DNA of 13,116 nucleotides. It comes from Candidatus Cloacimonadota bacterium. Lineage in GTDB: Bacteria > Muiribacteriota > UBA6191 > JACPRK01. Position numbers and translations under genes: made by a program. The stretch's first letter is position 1; each line of letters begins with the position of its first letter. The DNA lies in contig JAJFLN010000779.1 of the NCBI GenBank assembly GCA_021772705.1, positions 1 through 13,116 of the forward strand. Reading direction: 5' to 3'. The notes below the pieces were generated by a model, which did not search any database, had not been told where the DNA came from, and was given only the letters and a program-made list of their open reading frames with translations. Positions 6,801-13,116 of this stretch are shown piece by piece.

Positions 6801-9800
6801 CGTGGATCGAGTCGGCTCCAGGCTGGGAGTGAAGACGGATCCCAGGAAGGGATCCGAGGCCTGGGCCGTCCGGTCCAGGGAAAGGAAGAACCCCATCCCC
6901 GATGCAGGCGCCGTTGCTCCCCCCAGGTTCGCCACGGAGGCCTGGACCTGCAGTTCCTGCCCGCTCCCGGCCAGGATGGAAGCGGGAACGACCGCCTCGG
7001 AGGCCTTCAGATCCGGCGACCCGCCAAGTCGGATCGGCAGCCCCGCCACCAGGGAGTTGTTGGACTCGTCCTCCTCCGAGATGGATCCCGTGGCGTCCAC
7101 CACCAGGGCCAGGCTGTAGACACCGGGGGTGACGAAGTTCGGGATCGACGCCGTGGTGTCAAACGAGGCGGACTGGCCGATGGCCAGATCGCCTGAGAAG
7201 ATCACCGGCTTCAGGACCAGGTCCGTAGCATCCAGGGTGGAGTCCGGCGACAGCAGCACCCGGGACAGGATCGGTCCCTGAGCCGCGGCGCTGCCTTGGT
7301 TGATCATGGAGAACCGCACAGGGAAAGGAACATCGACACCGACGCTCACCGTCGGTCCCGTCAGGGTGGTGGGAACCAGGTCCGGCGCGCCCCGCAACAG
7401 GAGGCTCGACGACGACAGGTTGTTGGTCTCGATGTCCTCCGTCACCACGTTGGTGGCATCGACGACGAAGAGCAACTCGTAGCTGCCGGGAGTGGTCCGT
7501 GGCAGGGTGAACGTCCGGCTCACCTGACTCTGCCCCCCTTGGGGCAGCCCGGAGGAGGTGAACTGATCCAGCTGCAGATCGCTCCCGTCGAGCACCTTGT
7601 CCCGGGACAGAAACAGCCGGTTCTTGAAGTCGTTCAGGACCGAGACGGGCCCAAGGTTGGCCAGGGACAGGGAGACGGAGAAGGCTGCTCCCACGGTGGC
7701 ACTCGAGGCCGCCGTCGGTGTCGACGCCACCAGGTCGGGACCCGAGAGGGCCGTACCGACGGCGAAGGTCCCCGGCGCCAGGACACTGTTGTTACGCAGG
7801 TCCGCCTCGTCGATCCGGTTGTCGTCGTCCACCACCATTCCCAGGAAGTAGGTTCCCGTCGTCAGGGCCGCCGGAATCACGGGAGTCGTCACGTCCGTCA
7901 AGGTCGCCCCCCCGGCCGCCAGTCCCGGCAGCTCCAAGGCCACCAGCAAGGTATCCGGGCTGGCGATGGTGGTGTCCGTGGAAGCGAAGAACCGGACCCG
8001 GAACCCCTCGGCTGCCTGTCCGCCCAGGTTCCGGATCGACCAGGCCAGGGAGACCGGCTCCCCCGTGTCGGCTCGAAGCGGCGAGAAGGCCAGAGACTCG
8101 GCGAGCAGGTCGGGCAACGTCAACGTCGAGACCACCGACACCTGCCCGGAGGGGCTCACGTTGTTCAGCTCATCGGCCTCCGTCACCTGGGACGCGGAGT
8201 CCACCTGGGCCAGGATGAAGTAGTTGCCCACGGGCTGCGTCGACGGCACTGTGAAGAACCCCTGAAGCGTCGTCCTCCCCCCTGCCAGGAGGGGGGCCGA
8301 AGCCAGATTGCCCAGGACCGTGTCCCGGCCGTCACCATCGACGATCTTGTTCACCGACAGGTAGAAGCGCACCTCGAATCCGTTGGCGCCCACCTGGCCT
8401 CCGTTCACCACCGTGGCCGTCACGGCCGTCGAGGTCCCCCGCTGGATCTCCCTCGCTGTCGCCACGTCGGCCACGGTCAGGTCCGGCCTGGCCCCGGCCA
8501 CGGTCCCCACCTGTATCGGGGTGCTCGCAGCCAGGAGGTTGTTCGACTCCGCCGATGTGGTGCTCCCCGTGGCATCTCCTTCCTGAATCCGCTGCTGCGG
8601 ATCCAGAACGACAGCGAGCAAGTAGCTGCCCGGCGTCAGGGTGGCCGGCAGAGTGAGGCCCCGGGAGGCCACGTTGACTCCGCCGGCAGTGAGAGCGCCA
8701 TTGGTGAATGTCCCCAGAGCCAGATCCGTCGTGGTCACATCCTGCCGGGCCGACAGAAAGTAGGACTCCTCGAAGGAGACCAGGAGTGATCCTCTCCCCT
8801 GATTCTCCAGCCTGCGCTGCACCGTCAGAGTCGTCCCCGGAGTTGCCGCGCTGGGCACCGTCAGGGACGTGGGAACCAGATCGGGCAACACGCCATTGGA
8901 GACGACGTTGACGGATCCCGAGGCCGCCAGGCTGTTGTTGATCGACGTCAACTCCTCGACCCCGACTCCAGCATTCACGATGAGGCCGACGAAGAACGCC
9001 CCGCCGGGAATGCCCCCGGGAAGCTGGACCGTCCGGGTCGTGGTGTGACTCGCCAGGGGGGCAAGCTGGGGCCCGACGAAGGAGGCAATGGGGGTGTCCT
9101 CGCTGGTAATCGTCGAATCCACCGATAGGTAGTACACCTCTTGGAAGCCCTGGAGAGATCCGAACTGGGAGCCGTTGCGGACCCGGCGGGTGATCTGGAA
9201 GGTCCGGGTCGCCAGAATGGTGGAGGGGGCCGAGACGAGATCGACGATCAGGTCCGGCTTCCTGCTCGCCGCCACCAGGGTCGGCGCCAGGGCTGCCAGG
9301 GCGTTGTTCTCCTCGTCCTTCTCCTGGACCCTGTTGTCGGGATCCACCAGCACTCCCAGGAAGTAGCTCCCCGGCGCCAGGGTGGCGGGAATCACGACGG
9401 ACCGGTTCACATTCGACGACAGTCCCGCCGCCAGGGACGTGTTGCCGAAGGTCGCAATCCGCTGGGAGCTGACCGAGATGGCTCCCGTCGTCGCCAGCAC
9501 GATCGCCTCCGAGAAGGCCTGGTTCGCGTCAGAGCTGCCCTGGTTCCGGATCGTTCGCCGGATCGAGATCTGACCTCCGACCTCGGCTGTAGCCGGCGCA
9601 TCGACGGAGACCACCGTCAGGTCCGGCAAGATCGGAATCGTCAGGTTCACGGACGCGGCGGAGATGAACTCGTTGTTGGTTTCGTCACCTTCGGGAAGGA
9701 GCCCACCGGGATCGATCCGGGCGCCGATCCGGTAGGTGCCGGCAGCGACCCGGCTCGGTACCGAGACTGTCGCAACGGAGGTTCGTCCCTCTCCAGCAGC

Positions 9801-12800
9801 GAGGGAGGCGAAGTTTAGGACTCCCAGGGAGACGGCGGAGGCGAGGATCGTGGCGCTCGTGGAGAGGAAGAACTCGCTCTGGAACGTCCCCGATGCTCCA
9901 TTGCCCTGGTTGGCGAATCGAGGTTGAATCTCGAGTCTGCCACCCACGAATCCTCCGGCCGGCACGCCGATGCTCACACCCGACAGGTCGGGACGGATCG
10001 GCACCGACACCTGAACGGAGGTGGCTGGCACCACCGTGTTGTTGTCCTCCCGAGCCTCCGTGACCACTCCCGTGGCGTCCGCCACGGCAGCCACGAAGTA
10101 ACCTCCCGCCGGCAGGGTGGTGGGCAGCGACAGGCCCCCGGAGATGAGACGGCTCGACGTGGCCGGCAGGCCGTTGACCACCACATCCAAAGCCGGTCCC
10201 GCGGGAACCAGGGGTGTCCGGGTCCGGCTGACGAAGAAGCGAACCACGAAGGTCGAGGTGATGCTCGTCCCTCCGCTGTTGTCGATCTGGGCCGTCACGG
10301 GCAGGGTGTCGCCGATGCTGGCAGCCGAGGGCGACACGACGGAGATGGCCACCAGGTCCTCCTGCTGCGGCGGCGGGGAAAGCAGGACGCCGCCCGTATC
10401 GACGGCGGCGTTGTTGTTCTCGTTGGACTCCGCCACCACATCGTCCACGTCGAGCAGCACTCCCAGGAACGCGGTTCCCACCGTGGCATCCGCCGGCAGA
10501 CCGACGGTCAAATTCCGGACGACCTGCTCGCCTGCCCCGATTCCGTTCGTGGCGAAGGTTCCGAGCTGACGATCTCCGGCGGTGATCACCGTGTCGCTGG
10601 AGAGGAAGACCGCTCCCGAGAAGATCTGGCCGATCCCGGTTCCGCCGTTGTTCCGGAAGGTGACACTCACGATAATGCTCGAGCCGAGACTGGCGCTCCG
10701 AGGACCGATGACCTGGATCGCCGCCAGGTCAGGCGGACTGGGCGGAGCGGCCAGGGCAGTCAATGAAGGGGCTGCCAGAGCGTTGTTGGCCTCGCTGGAC
10801 TCCGTCACCGCCCCACCCGCATCGGCGATCAGGCCCAGGAAGTAACTCCCGGGGAGGACCGCCGCGGGAATCGTGACGGTCCGGCTGTCATCGAACCCGC
10901 CCCCGACTCCCAGGGAGTTGATCGTGAAGCTCCCCAGGTCCGTATCCGCCTCGGAGATCGAGCTGTCCACAGACAGGACATACCGGTTGGCGAAGGAGAC
11001 CGACACACCCGTATCGCCTCGATTCTCCACCCGGGAAGTGACGGCCAGAGAGCCTCCCACGTTGCCCGTCGCCGGGGCCGTCAGGCTGGCCACCACCAAA
11101 TCCGGGGGAGAGTTGGCCGCCACGATGGCGATCGGCGTCGGAGAGGCTGCGGCGTTGTTGTTCTCGTTGGCTTCCCCCACGGCGGCGGTGGTGTCCACGA
11201 TCAGGCCCAGAAACCGGCTTCCCAGGGGAGTGTTGGCGGGGATCACCACCGTCCGGGCATCATCGATGCCATCCCCTGCCCCCAGACCGTTGACGGAGAA
11301 GGAGAGGAGAGGCGTGTCGGCAGAGGTGATCGTGGCATTCTCGGAGAGGAAATAGGTGCAGGTAAACGTCGTCGACGTGTCCGCCGGTCCCCTGTTCTCG
11401 ATACGGGACTGAACACCGATGACCGCCCCTGGCGTGGCCGACGCCGGACCGGTGACGCCCGCCACGGTCAGATCCGCCGAGTTGACGCCACCCAGCAGGG
11501 ACAGCCGCCAGCGACGCAGGGTGCCGACGGTGCCAGTCACCTGGTCCTGCAAGCGCAGTCTCCAGGTGCCGCTGCCGTTCTTCCCGTTGAAGCTGTTCAG
11601 GTTCTGGCCCGGAGGCAGGGGGGCGTCGAATGGTTCGTACCAGCTGAAGATGTCCCGTCCAGGCTGTGTATCCGTCCGGCTGTGGAGGGTCACCACCGTG
11701 CCGTCAGGATGTACAACCTGAACCACCAGCTGCTCCGGCGCCGTGTGGGCCACATCGGTGAACACCCGGACTCCCGTCAGATTGATCGACTGGGCGACCG
11801 AGATGGTGCTCTCCACTGTGGCCCCACTGTCCGGAATGGTGAGGTCCGAGCCGTTTTCGAACAGGCTCTGGCGGTTGAAGTTGATCTGCCGGCCCGCCAG
11901 GATTTCGTCCAGTTCGGTCTTCCTGAACGAGACGCCGTTCTGGGTGAACCAGCCGGTGTAGAAGGTCTCCAGAGTAGTGTCCCTGCCTGTGGAGAACTCC
12001 CGGTTGAGCACGTTGAAGATCCGCTGCGCCGCATCGTTCAACTGGATGCCGTCGTCATCGAACCCGGGCGAGCTATCCGGGGTGGACGCCAGGTCCTGGA
12101 TGTCCCAGAGCACGGCCTCCACCGCCGTCTCCGTGTCGGCCCCGGTGCCCGTGGTGCTGTTCGACGGGGTCTCCATCTCGAACCGGCTCACGCCGCCGGC
12201 AGTGAAGTCCCGCTGGGTCGCGTTGTTCGAGACCGTTCCGGACCACCAGTAGGCCGAGCCCTCGGACCAGGCCAGCCGCAGATCCTGGTGGGAGTCGGAC
12301 TGAGCATGCGGCCCCGCCGGAGTGTCGTCACGGCTGAAGTTGGCCTGCAGGTAGTGACCCGTCTCGTGGAGGATCACGTCGTCATCGAACTCATCGGGAT
12401 CCGACGACTGCCCCAGAAGGTGAATGGCATTCTCACTGGGGGAGAAGAATGTCCCGTCCGTGCTGCCTGTCTGCCAGTAGAAGGTAAGACGCGGCGGAGT
12501 CGACCCCGAGAGGGTCCGGAGCAGGTCCTGTGCCCGGATGCCCTGGTCGTAGATATTGAAAGCCCCGGCGGCGGTGGAGGAGACCGTCACATCGATGTCG
12601 ATGGTGATGGCCAGATTGGTGTTCACCGTCTGGTCCCCCGTCCTGGCAGTCTGGTTCAGCTGCTGCAAGGTGTTGTTCAGCACCAGGAGGTTGAAGTTCC
12701 CCGTCAGACGCCGGGCATAGACCCTGAGGAACAGCGACTGGGACCCCTGATCGGGGATCGTGACGGTGTAATTGCCGTTGACGTCACAGGTCCCAGTTCC

Positions 12801-13022
12801 GAGGGATGTGCCGGCGGCAAGGACGATCTCCACCTCGTTGAAGCGGCAGGGCAGGAACGTGGAGGTCCCGAACCCCGTATCCGTCACAGGCCTGTCCTCG
12901 TATCGAGCTCGCCCCGAGACCGTACCCGCCAGGGATGACCCGGCCAGCACCGAAGACAGAAGCACCGCTGCGATCCAGCCCGAGACCAGCTGGCGGCGGC
13001 GAGAGAGGAATTGAGGGAGCAT
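3879..13022 (-). CDS. Giant secreted multidomain protein: zincin-like peptidase, P-domain, 13 CARDB, TSP3-like, six PKD
   Basis: The gene encodes about 3,047 residues from the ATG at 13022. Domains in order: a signal peptide (RRR, then hydrophobic WIAAVLLSSVLAGSSLAG, residues about 1-33); an N-terminal beta region and zincin-like peptidase domain (about 34-390) with HETGH at 219-223 and WSEG with Glu254 as candidate third zinc ligand; a P-domain (about 395-510); 13 CARDB repeats (about 516-2128); an Ig-like linker region (about 2129-2323); a TSP3-like Asp-rich stretch (about 2324-2390); six PKD-like repeats (about 2399-2975); and a Gly/Thr/Ser-rich tail, Cys3015, a hydrophobic helix and RRRR. 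It is likely exported and held at the outer surface by its tail, with peptidase, adhesion or structural roles; substrate unknown. The frame could extend to an ATG at 13091 inside the 39-bp repeat, but the signal peptide favours 13022, although no clear Shine-Dalgarno precedes it. The reading frame is intact throughout. Confidence 0.93.
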   Translation of the reverse strand: MLPQFLSRRRQLVSGWIAAVLLSSVLAGSSLAGTVSGRARYEDRPVTDTGFGTSTFLPCRFNEVEIVLAAGTSLGTGTCDVNGNYTVTIPDQGSQSLFLRVYARRLTGNFNLLVLNNTLQQLNQTARTGDQTVNTNLAITIDIDVTVSSTAAGAFNIYDQGIRAQDLLRTLSGSTPPRLTFYWQTGSTDGTFFSPSENAIHLLGQSSDPDEFDDDVILHETGHYLQANFSRDDTPAGPHAQSDSHQDLRLAWSEGSAYWWSGTVSNNATQRDFTAGGVSRFEMETPSNSTTGTGADTETAVEAVLWDIQDLASTPDSSPGFDDDGIQLNDAAQRIFNVLNREFSTGRDTTLETFYTGWFTQNGVSFRKTELDEILAGRQINFNRQSLFENGSDLTIPDSGATVESTISVAQSINLTGVRVFTDVAHTAPEQLVVQVVHPDGTVVTLHSRTDTQPGRDIFSWYEPFDAPLPPGQNLNSFNGKNGSGTWRLRLQDQVTGTVGTLRRWRLSLLGGVNSADLTVAGVTGPASATPGAVIGVQSRIENRGPADTSTTFTCTYFLSENATITSADTPLLSFSVNGLGAGDGIDDARTVVIPANTPLGSRFLGLIVDTTAAVGEANENNNAAASPTPIAIVAANSPPDLVVASLTAPATGNVGGSLAVTSRVENRGDTGVSVSFANRYVLSVDSSISEADTDLGSFTINSLGVGGGFDDSRTVTIPAAVLPGSYFLGLIADAGGAVTESSEANNALAAPSLTALAAPPSPPDLAAIQVIGPRSASLGSSIIVSVTFRNNGGTGIGQIFSGAVFLSSDTVITAGDRQLGTFATNGIGAGEQVVRNLTVGLPADATVGTAFLGVLLDVDDVVAESNENNNAAVDTGGVLLSPPPQQEDLVAISVVSPSAASIGDTLPVTAQIDNSGGTSITSTFVVRFFVSRTRTPLVPAGPALDVVVNGLPATSSRLISGGLSLPTTLPAGGYFVAAVADATGVVTEAREDNNTVVPATSVQVSVPIRPDLSGVSIGVPAGGFVGGRLEIQPRFANQGNGASGTFQSEFFLSTSATILASAVSLGVLNFASLAAGEGRTSVATVSVPSRVAAGTYRIGARIDPGGLLPEGDETNNEFISAASVNLTIPILPDLTVVSVDAPATAEVGGQISIRRTIRNQGSSDANQAFSEAIVLATTGAISVSSQRIATFGNTSLAAGLSSNVNRSVVIPATLAPGSYFLGVLVDPDNRVQEKDEENNALAALAPTLVAASRKPDLIVDLVSAPSTILATRTFQITRRVRNGSQFGSLQGFQEVYYLSVDSTITSEDTPIASFVGPQLAPLASHTTTRTVQLPGGIPGGAFFVGLIVNAGVGVEELTSINNSLAASGSVNVVSNGVLPDLVPTSLTVPSAATPGTTLTVQRRLENQGRGSLLVSFEESYFLSARQDVTTTDLALGTFTNGALTAGGVNVASRGLTLPATLTPGSYLLAVVLDPQQRIQEGDATGSTTSAESNNLLAASTPIQVGTVAGARPDLTVADVATAREIQRGTSTAVTATVVNGGQVGANGFEVRFYLSVNKIVDGDGRDTVLGNLASAPLLAGGRTTLQGFFTVPSTQPVGNYFILAQVDSASQVTEADELNNVSPSGQVSVVSTLTLPDLLAESLAFSPLRADTGEPVSLAWSIRNLGGQAAEGFRVRFFASTDTTIASPDTLLVALELPGLAAGGATLTDVTTPVIPAALTTGTYFLGMVVDDDNRIDEADLRNNSVLAPGTFAVGTALSGPDLVASTPTAASSATVGAAFSVSLSLANLGPVSVLNDFKNRLFLSRDKVLDGSDLQLDQFTSSGLPQGGQSQVSRTFTLPRTTPGSYELLFVVDATNVVTEDIETNNLSSSSLLLRGAPDLVPTTLTGPTVSVGVDVPFPVRFSMINQGSAAAQGPILSRVLLSPDSTLDATDLVLKPVIFSGDLAIGQSASFDTTASIPNFVTPGVYSLALVVDATGSISEEDESNNSLVAGLPIRLGGSPDLKASEAVVPASILAGSGQELQVQASVANLGGATAPASGMGFFLSLDRTAQASDPFLGSVFTPSLEPTRSTVVSGKFLISGSFTPGEYFLIARADFAGVVAETDESAASNDTVSPTTVRVLASTTDRPKVQSIVLTGRPDATAIRAGPLEIAATYDRSLSQPPLIAVDQTGTNDLAPTLTSGSGRVWRYQYAVPEDNRRFNLDGPNRVTFSGGADSFGVPAETFTTAAGFVTDTIAPVATVGFPQNGGIVGRSILISGSFVEASGRVSISIASGGADAGAATINAGSFERQVTLSQERTLLTVRAVDAAGNTGPDVRLTVLIDSDGDGMSDEFERIHELDSADSSDGASDLDQDGLTNLQESRAGTSPRLADTDGDGVGDGVEVAQGTDPVNGSNRRPIATAREGAASAARTGPRVATLDGSASVDPDGDPVAYRWTQVGGALVELIRTGSPLASAVLRAAGSYRFRLVVNDGRVDSTASEVSVSVANAVPTAAAGMDQTVVVASPFRLDGTASTDPNGGRLTYGWTEGALNPVLGLLTDPTSPDPQVTAVVAGKYEFVLRVTDTSGASSSSSRVNVRVMDPLNRIIAPRADAGLDQTVDVGTVVRLDGHESVDPDAPSLPLTYSWLQTGGPQGVARLILANASTVRPAFTAGSPGTYLFQLVVSDDADDRLTSEAATVRVRVNGAASTLPLASPGADREIPLGDTAILDGTGSRNRSGTALTYAWKQIAGDPVTIDGASTAMPTVTPIIAGTYRFELTVTDGATNSEPATVKVHVAGAGDGRPPVSRPQLFSPASSTPTEQRVRIPAGGSLTVTLDGSESFDPEGRALRYRWRQVLGPRVVLSSQKVVRPTFEPLVSRVYGFELDVNDGSLESTGSTFVVVDTAANSVPRATVSTTPVGRTGELVVLDGSSSIDGDGTGLFYQWVQVGGLPVTLIGALTAQLSFVPPVDGRYDFLLYVDDGGDRSVPVPVSIASSAATPGGGGTTGGTTTPTGGGTTGTSSGGGGGSSVGCNLGAKGQPAGALGFLLPVMVLVWLKRRRRGMI
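3882..4080 (-). other. C-terminal sorting-type tail (Gly/Thr/Ser linker, Cys, helix, Arg cluster)
   Basis: The last 66 residues begin with a low-complexity GGGGTTGGTTTPTGGGTTG run, then SSGGGGGSSVGCNLG, a hydrophobic segment (about ALGFLLPVMVLVWL) and KRRRRGMI. This three-part layout, with a Cys just before the helix, resembles the class of C-terminal protein-sorting signals that includes MYXO-CTERM, Synerg-CTERM and GlyGly-CTERM, some of which are processed by intramembrane proteases. I cannot assign it to one named family. At minimum it is a membrane anchor with the body outside the cytoplasm. Confidence 0.7.
4085..5832 (-). repeat. Six PKD-like repeats within the giant protein
   Basis: Six units of about 90-100 residues share LDGS.S.DPDG.....Y.W.Q..G, a central A.VRP.F segment and Y.F.L.V.DG. 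Approximate starts on the minus strand are 5829, 5553, 5257, 4948, 4660 and 4352. Clear cores are LDGSASVDPDGDPVAYRWTQ in unit 1, LDGTASTDPNGGRLTYGW in unit 2 and LDGSESFDPEGRALRYRW in unit 5. PKD domains mediate protein-protein or protein-carbohydrate contacts on surface and secreted proteins. Unit 4 (LDGTGSRNRSG) has lost the DPDG core. Confidence 0.85.
5870..6052 (-). other. Thrombospondin type 3-like calcium-binding segment
   Basis: The encoded stretch contains DSDGDGMSDEFE, DLDQDGLTNLQESRAGTSP and DTDGDGVGDGVEVAQGTDP. These are the acidic D-x-D-x-D-G loops of TSP3/EF-hand-like calcium repeats common in bacterial exoproteins. The segment joins the CARDB/Ig part to the PKD array and probably stiffens the chain on calcium binding. 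Confidence 0.85.
6640..11477 (-). repeat. Array of 13 CARDB repeats within the giant protein
   Basis: Each unit starts at PDL (or ADL/EDL) and carries V.N.G, a FLS-D segment, a G.F step, an R.V..P segment, PG.YFLG..VD and a closing E..E.NN. Unit starts on the minus strand are 11477, 11105, 10733, 10361, 9992, 9626, 9257, 8885, 8486, 8114, 7739, 7385 and 7016. The first three intervals are exactly 372 bp; the others are 354-375 bp, except 399 bp after unit 8, which has an insertion GDATGSTTSAES before its NN. CARDB folds are bacterial cell-adhesion-related Ig-like domains; here they would form a long rod separating the peptidase from the membrane anchor. Sequence divergence between units indicates old duplication. 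Confidence 0.9.
11495..11840 (-). other. Proprotein-convertase P-domain of the giant protein
   Basis: About 115 residues after the peptidase domain show the P/Homo B pattern: TIPDSGATVESTISV, then NLTGVRVFTDVAHTAPEQL, VVHPDGTVVTLHSR, a central FNGKNGSGTWRLRLQD and a closing GTLRRWRLSLLGG. Such domains commonly follow secreted bacterial proteases and contribute to folding or substrate contact. Its position between the peptidase and the CARDB array is typical. Confidence 0.82.
11840..12960 (-). other. Zincin-like metallopeptidase domain of the giant protein
   Basis: The segment encodes an opening beta region (GTVSGRARYEDRPV...), a DPDEFDDDVILHETGHYLQ motif region and LRLAWSEGSAYWW. The HExxH at 12354-12368 and the glutamate at 12261-12263, 30 residues after the second His, give a gluzincin-type H-H-E ligand set. 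From memory, relatives of this secreted bacterial family usually have an aromatic residue in the third position of the motif (HEYGH-like); here it is Thr. The flanking FSRDDTPAGPH also matches that family. All catalytic residues appear present, so activity is plausible. Family assignment rests on motif recognition only. Confidence 0.75.
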
Positions 13023-13077
13023 GTGGAGATTCAATTTAGCAAAGAACCGGCCAGCACGGGGATCCGGAGGTGATTGC

Positions 13078-13116
13078 GGGGTGCATGTCACCCAGGGGGT
13101 CCCCTCCTCCGTTCGC
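13078..13116 (+). repeat. 39-bp inverted repeat, right copy (upstream of the giant gene)
   Basis: This is the exact reverse complement of 104-142 and runs to the window edge, so its full length is unknown. It lies 55 bases upstream of the preferred start of the giant gene and contains an in-frame upstream ATG (13091) with a purine-rich GGAGGAGGGG 14 bases before it. The repeat could therefore provide a promoter, leader or alternative start. Its inner boundary, next to unique sequence, is at the same base as that of the left copy next to brxL. Confidence 0.93.

Noticed and set aside
6640..11477. Periodic repeats as a CRISPR or tandem satellite array
   Set aside because: The 354-399-bp periodicity is protein-coding, keeps the reading frame and matches CARDB domain units; there are no short identical repeats with spacers.
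11682..12938. 418-residue plus-strand open frame, and similarly long plus-strand frames at 7296-8789 and 961-2286
   Set aside because: They lie entirely antisense to the intact giant gene or to pglZ. Their composition (Arg/Gly/Gln/His-rich) is that of high-GC shadow frames, with no recognisable domain.

Overview
The window is high-GC bacterial DNA. All credible genes lie on the minus strand, so transcription runs from high to low coordinates; the many plus-strand open frames are antisense shadows. The host has a secretion pathway (signal peptide, very large multidomain exoprotein with a C-terminal membrane anchor or sorting tail) and once carried a BREX-type phage-defence locus. Phylum cannot be fixed from the sequence; an Acidobacteriota-, Myxococcota- or deltaproteobacteria-like organism is a guess from domain style only.

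Right two thirds (about 3.88-13.02 kb): one uninterrupted gene of about 3,047 codons. It encodes a signal peptide, a zincin-like metallopeptidase region with an HETGH motif, a proprotein-convertase P-domain, 13 CARDB repeats of about 124 residues, a thrombospondin-type-3-like calcium-binding segment, six PKD-like repeats, and a Gly/Thr/Ser-rich tail ending in Cys, a hydrophobic helix and an Arg cluster. About 85 bases downstream lies a small four-helix membrane protein of unknown function with a good Shine-Dalgarno sequence.

Middle (about 2.98-3.26 kb): a 275-bp segment bounded by near-identical 24-bp inverted repeats, resembling a small non-autonomous mobile or REP-type element. It separates the membrane-protein gene from the BREX remains and supplies that gene's stop codon.

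Left (about 0.1-2.98 kb): wreckage of a BREX locus in normal relative order, pglX-pglZ-brxL. Only an N-terminal part of the PglX methyltransferase remains, apparently frameshifted and without a visible NPPY motif. It runs directly into the C-terminal half of PglZ, as if a deletion of several kilobases joined them. BrxL is cut off shortly after its Walker A motif, at the boundary of a 39-bp repeat. As it stands the locus should not give BREX defence.

Flanks: the 39-bp sequence is present at 104-142 and, in perfect inverted orientation, at 13078-13116 up to the window edge. It brackets the entire gene content. A REP-like sequence (27-52) and a small hairpin lie outside the left copy. The arrangement suggests a dispersed repeat or insertion-sequence end that disrupted brxL and also lies just upstream of the giant gene, though an assembly break in a repeat is also possible.
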